Shown: one piece after another, positions 23,190 through 27,342 of the stretch
Layout: every line of letters starts with the position of its first letter
Position numbering within the stretch: position 1 is the first letter of the stretch
Assembly (NCBI GenBank): GCA_009602735.1
Contig: WELA01003365.1
Location: 466,983 to 494,324 of the forward strand
DNA length: 27,342 bases
From: Mesotaenium endlicherianum
Taxonomy: Eukaryota > Streptophyta > Zygnematophyceae > Zygnematales > Mesotaeniaceae
Reading direction: 5' to 3'
The notes under the pieces: generated by a model
What the model was told of the DNA's origin: nothing
Seen by the model: the letters and a program-made list of their open reading frames with translations, nothing else
Databases searched by the model: none
Program-made: the position numbers and the translations under genes

Positions 23190-24420
23190 TTAGATCTTCA
23201 GCTTGAAGGTGGTGGATCTGATGACATCATCGTCAGTGTTGAACTTCTTCTGGAGCGTCACCTGACTCTCGGGCTTTGTGACGTATGAGAAAAGGAGGTA
23301 AATTCCGTCCAGGTAGCGAGTCGCCTGTCCTCCCATGTTCTTTGTCTTAATGTTGTAAGCCAATGGCTGCATGCCCCTGTTAAACATCTCCACGTCTATG
23401 GCTCCTCCAGCTACCAAGTACTGCACAATTCAAGCGTAAATGAACCAGAAAGAGGCACCAATATCACCAAAAGTAACAAGCATGAATACGTGAACTAGGC
23501 CTTGCACATGTGTGCCTGCATAAATCCTGTGTGATGACGTACACGCCTGACTTGTGCTCTAGAACCCCACAAGCGGAACATGCTTTCACTAAAGTGGAGC
23601 ATGGGGAAGGTCTAAGTAACGAACATGAAGTATACATCCAGGTACTAATCCAGAACTTCGCTCATATGACTATTCAATATGCAGACTACACCATTTCAAC
23701 CACTTGGCAGCACTAATATGCACCTCCCGAAAAGACTTGAGGTCCTTGCTTTCACGAGTGGCTCACTTCCGGCAATTCGGCCGGGTGCTACATGTGTCAT
23801 CTGATAGGAACTACGGTGATGCAATGCTTTTGACTATGGCTTCCCTTACATTGTCCAGCACTTACAATTGTATACGGGATAAGTAGGAGAGCAGAAATGA
23901 CATGGACGGTCAGAGAGCAAGAGCTTCAGGGAAAGGACAATTCCCGGCAACTTGCGAGTCCAACAACTCCAGGTCCAAAAGCTGGAAGCTTAACTTTCTA
24001 AGTCGACAGTCATAGCGACAGACCAGCCTGAACCTACTTTCGACGGTTCTAGCATACACACAGAGAAGAGAAGCGAAGTACCTCCTCGTAACGCTCAGTG
24101 AGGGCATTGCGCTCGTCTTCTGACAAGTCTGGTCTCAAAACAACCATGGACTCATATCTAGACAAGCCGGGGGGGTACTTTCGTGGCTCATTTTCAGCTC
24201 CATCCTCGTCCATGCCAACCATGGAGTCTTGCATTGCTACACTCCTTATCACAGAAACCCTGGAGGACGTCCATGACGAGGCTTTTGATGAACAACCAGA
24301 CCTCCTCTTCTGAGGAGCTAGTGAGACGCTGCTGGAGGGCTTTGATGCACAGGAGTTCGAAAGAAAGAATGCACCAACGGCTGGCGTTGCAAACGCAATT
24401 TGACCACAGGTGGCTGCCAT
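23190..24420 (-). CDS. RPS6: Plastid 30S ribosomal protein bS6c, nuclear-encoded, complete
   Basis: Component of the small subunit of the chloroplast ribosome, imported from the cytosol. Two exons on the minus strand, 24420-24082 and 23420-23190, are joined by a phase 0 GT-AG intron, giving 189 residues (Arabidopsis about 207). The first 60 or so residues are rich in Ser, Ala and Lys/Arg, beginning MAATCGQIAFATPAVGAFFL, which is typical of a plastid transit peptide. The bS6 domain begins at about residue 88 with SRYESMVVLRPDLSEDE and crosses the junction at ERYEE/YLVAGGA. It continues with EMFNRGMQPLAYNIKTKN, YLDGIYLLFSYVTKP and DDDVIRSTTFKLKI. The order and wording match the plant plastid S6 family. 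The ATG is the first in a frame that fits the transit peptide. A consensus-like splice donor lies two bases after the stop (see findings). Confidence 0.95.
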
Positions 24421-25762
24421 GGTATATACTTAAGCTATAACGAGACAACCGTCAGCCCAGAGCCCAACTACGACGTAATCAACCCTATATATACAACTGC
24501 GAAATTTCTCAGTGGAAAGACCAGCCCACGTTGTCCGTGCCAAGAATGGGGTCAATTGCCAGAAACGTATTTGCTCGCCAGCCTCTGTGGTGAAGGGTTC
24601 AGCGAAGGCTTGGAAGAAGGGGGCGAAGGATGGGGTTGTGGCTTACTTTGGAGAAGCAGGGTGGAGCGAGTTGGGTCAGGTGATGGGGATGAAACCAGAT
24701 GAGACCGGGTGAAACTTTTTGGTGGCACACACATGCGCCACACATGTCTTCGTTGACCCAATAATCTTATCGCCCGAAGCGGATGGGGGGCCGCTAGCGC
24801 GCTCCTGTTGATGCACTAGCGCGTATACTCGGGCGTCGGGACTCGGATATGACCATGCACGCTGATGCACACCCATGCCCATGGCTTGTGTTCCCGGTCG
24901 TTATCTGGACTCCATGGACTCCGACCCAGCTCACAAGGAGCTCACTACAGTCATCACGTGAAGGTGTATTAATAGTCAACTATGACAACGTACATTGAGT
25001 TCATCATAAGTGGGCGCTGGACCTACACATGTAAGGCTATGATTGAATTCATAACTGCAGCACTGCTTGTGGTGTCCTCAGTGTAGTAATAGTTCTTGCA
25101 ATGGGTTCCTTGAACTGAAATGTCGGTGTGCATGTCCTCCCAGTAAATTCGCAATGTTGTTGTGTCCGCATGAGGATGAGGATCCAGCCTTCAGAAAAGA
25201 GGGGCGACTGCCCGACGTGGTAAGTGTGGAAGTGGCGCTTTCATGCATCCGATGTCTCTTGTGTGGACCTGTAAGAAGCTGCACAAATTTGTCTTGCCAA
25301 CGTTCTTCGCTGCACATAATGCTGTCACAGTAAGGACTAATGAACACTAGAGATGGATATGAGTCAAGTATGCTATAGTTTATAAGTTGATATGTGACAT
25401 CATCACATAAGAGCTCCATGTCAGCTGTATGGCGCTGGAGGTCCACACATGCTTATATGCCTCCATCGGCTATCAAATAGTTTCCCAGGGTATCTCCGTC
25501 GTCAGGAGCTTCAGTGGTCATGGGAGGCAAGCATGATGTGTTCTTGCTTTCAATACCTCACTTTGTCACCGAGTATCGCATATAGACGTACACGCAGAGG
25601 TTGCAAATGTGCTCTGTAGCAGCTTATCTAGATGGACTCTGGTAGCCACTCCCCCTGCATAACTCTGTGGCAAATGTCGGAAGCAGCAGCAGCCTCAGGG
25701 CCCTACTGCCAGTGGCCTTTCTCACTCTGCATGCGCATTCACTGCTCTGCTTTGTGGGGCAG
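24421..25762. other. Region between bS6c and the GHL10-like gene
   Basis: This contains the bS6c promoter and 5' UTR close to 24421-24500. A plus-strand frame at 24512-24712 looks protein-like but lacks an ATG and any name (see findings). The frames at 25067-25333 (plus) and 25078-25446 (minus) overlap and show no known domain. The first exon or exons of the GHL10-like gene, including its start, should lie in the right part but were not identified. Confidence 0.5.
24486..24494 (-). promoter_or_regulatory. TATA box candidate for bS6c
   Basis: On the minus strand the sequence reads GTATATATAGGG, about 66 to 74 bases upstream of the bS6c ATG. Position and sequence suit a core promoter with a short 5' UTR. 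A second, weaker TATATAC word lies much closer to the ATG. Confidence 0.45.
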
Positions 25763-26544
25763 AGATATGGGGACCAAGTGAGAGCTGTGTGGGTGACGAG
25801 GTATGACTACCATGGCCAAGACGATGTGAGGCAGGTGATGGAGCGATCTCAGCATGCTGGCTTCAACACTGTGTTCTTCCAGGCAGGCATCCATACCTTT
25901 GTTTGCTGCGAGTATGCATGCATGCACGCATGCAAGCATGCTGCAGCTGTTATTTATCATACCATCAAAATCCTATGCGGAAATACTCACGTGTCTTAGC
26001 TGCATGTGGACATGTATCGACATCCGTAGGTACATTTGCCCAAGCATGCATGCACTCATCCATCAACACGACCTGCATATGCGTGATGTACAGACGCGCT
26101 CTGCATACGTACTAGAACACTGCAAGCAATTCGGCCCGTCATGGGCTGCCCCATTGGAAAAGGTTGCCTCTTGTGACACTGGTGCTCCCTCACCTCTGCA
26201 AAAATGTGCATGCCCGCTGAATGGTGACTTCAAGCTTTCACAGTCCTCCACACGCACTCTTTCTTGCCAGGCCATTTCGGAAAAGGGGTTCCGTTCCGAC
26301 TTCACACATTCATCTCCCTGCTCGCAACGGTACGCTTACTTGCGCGCTAAAGCACCAGGAGGAGATTGGGGGTGGGGGAGGAAGGGGGGTCAGCAGGTGA
26401 GAGGGAACGGAACGGCGCACTATGCCTCCAAGCTGGAGCCCTGGTCTGAGACCTATGGCTGGACCAGCCCCGGGTTCGATCCTCTCCAGCTGGCAGTCCA
26501 AGAAGCCCACGCCCGACACCTGTCTCTGCATGCTTGGGTCAATG
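25763..26544 (+). CDS. Glycosyl-hydrolase-like GHL10 (DUF187) protein, two N-terminal domain exons
   Basis: The GHL10/DUF187 family has a TIM-barrel fold related to glycoside hydrolases and is common in bacteria; its substrate here is unknown. Exon A (about 25763-25882) encodes VRAVWVTRYDYHGQDDVRQV and AGFNTVFFQ. Exon B (26397-26544) encodes VRGNGTAHYASKLEPWSETY, then GWTSPGFDPLQLAVQEAHAR and LHAWVN. Joined directly, FFQ-VRGNGTAHYASKLEPW follows the family consensus without a gap. The junction uses CAG/GCAGGC as donor, so it would be a GC-AG intron, with a purine-rich stretch before the acceptor. Exon B ends at AAT G/GTGAGT in phase 1. The frame upstream of exon A encodes a hydrophobic stretch (LLPVAFLTLHAHSLLCFVG) resembling a signal peptide, but an in-frame stop at 25643 with no ATG between leaves the start unresolved. 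Downstream exons were not identified; an acceptor at 27291-27293 is only a weak candidate. The gene is therefore partial. Confidence 0.8.
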
Positions 26545-27342
26545 GTGAGTTGGTCAACCGCAGCTGCAGCCGCCCGGCTCGACAAGCAAGCCCAGCTCGG
26601 TCCCCTAGTCGTGGCTGGGTGCTGCCTATCCTGTGTGCTGCCACTTTGCGCATTTCGAGCCTCTGGTGGCGGTTGATGCCTTGATGTGCGGAGCATGACG
26701 TCATCATGTGCCACGCTGAACCTGAACAAACCCCGGCGGGGTGTCTTTCCTACTCTAGCTGCAACCTACCCTTGCCCCTTTTAGGCTGAAAGGCTGGGAC
26801 TGGCTCTGCCACTGCCATTGCCACTGTCACGGGCTCAGTTGTCCATCTCCTTCTCCTATGCCACGATCTCTTCGGCACGCCTATGGGCCCCTGGACCCTC
26901 CCTCCCACCTCAATGATTGTGTGGGGGGGTATTATATTGTGTCTTTGTCAGGCGGGAAGGGGAGGGTGGGGGGCAAGGAAAGAGAAAGTCGGGGAATGGG
27001 ATGGGGAGAGAAGCTGAGCACTTTCCCTTTTTTGTTTGGCACACATACGTGCACCCGTGCGCGCTCGCGCGCCTATGTGCGTGAGTGCGTGTCTTTGTGT
27101 GTGGTTTGGGCTATCCTACAAGGGACCAGAACTTGTTGCTCTGGTCTTGAGATAACTTGTGGTGCGTCCCTCCAGAGCGGACCGCGGCCTTCCAATATGA
27201 TGTCTTTGTATGCTTTGTCAGCACTCTTTTGTTTCTGTACATATTCAGATCGACATACTTGTGAGCATGTACTGCATTCCTATACTTTCAGACGTAGATA
27301 GTGCCCCCTTCAACAGTGCTGCCGTGCTGAAGGGGGGGGGGG
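26545..27342. other. Intronic or unassigned sequence to the window end
   Basis: This follows the GHL10-like exon B. It contains GC-rich simple sequence (alternating GC near 27058-27072), G-rich runs near 26925-26998 and a terminal run of 12 G. A possible acceptor TTTCAG near 27288-27293 is followed by an open frame in the expected phase to the window end, but the peptide is not recognisably GHL10. Confidence 0.4.

Noticed and set aside
25078..25446. Minus-strand frame of about 122 codons starting at a GTG
   Set aside because: It lacks an ATG, has no known domain and overlaps an equally open plus-strand frame.
26467..26480. GGGTTCGATCC, resembling a tRNA T-arm
   Set aside because: It lies inside the GHL10-like exon encoding SPGFDPLQL and no acceptor stem, D-arm or anticodon arm surrounds it.

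Overview
This is a eukaryotic nuclear window, most likely from the green plant lineage and probably a streptophyte alga. The genes are intron-rich, with introns of about 0.17 to 1.2 kb. The proteins look most like land-plant versions: beta-COP of 952 residues, an MLH1 C-terminus of the plant form, a PDF1B-type peptide deformylase and a nuclear-encoded plastid ribosomal protein S6 with a transit peptide. The sequence contains one 15-base N gap and a single N, so it is a draft assembly. The organism is inferred from remembered protein families, not from a search.

Layout: (1) 514-3435, plus strand: the 3' end of MLH1 (mismatch repair), four exons reaching the conserved FERC terminus. (2) 4488-11389, plus: complete coatomer subunit beta (COPI vesicle coat), nine exons, all junctions in phase. 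(3) 12521-13491, plus: complete h-type thioredoxin, three exons, WCGPC active site. (4) 18509-15074, minus: complete organellar peptide deformylase, six exons, all three metal/catalytic motifs present. (5) 18510-23189: a long stretch with no gene I can establish; it holds a possible decayed fragment of an XPF/ERCC4-type nuclease domain near 19958-20124. (6) 24420-23190, minus: complete plastid ribosomal protein bS6c, two exons. (7) 25763-26544, plus: two exons of a glycosyl-hydrolase-like (GHL10/DUF187) protein, joined by an apparent GC-AG intron and continuing beyond what I can follow.

The genes are mostly unrelated housekeeping functions (DNA repair, vesicle traffic, redox). Deformylase and bS6c both serve organelle translation and lie on the same strand about 4.7 kb apart; this may be chance. 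I found no operon, CRISPR array, intact mobile element, rRNA or convincing tRNA. I do not see an undescribed multi-gene system. The more interesting points are the charged inserts in MLH1, the GC-AG junction in the GHL10 gene, the nuclease-like relic, the abrupt GC3 change inside the beta-COP gene and the recurrent long G/C homopolymers.
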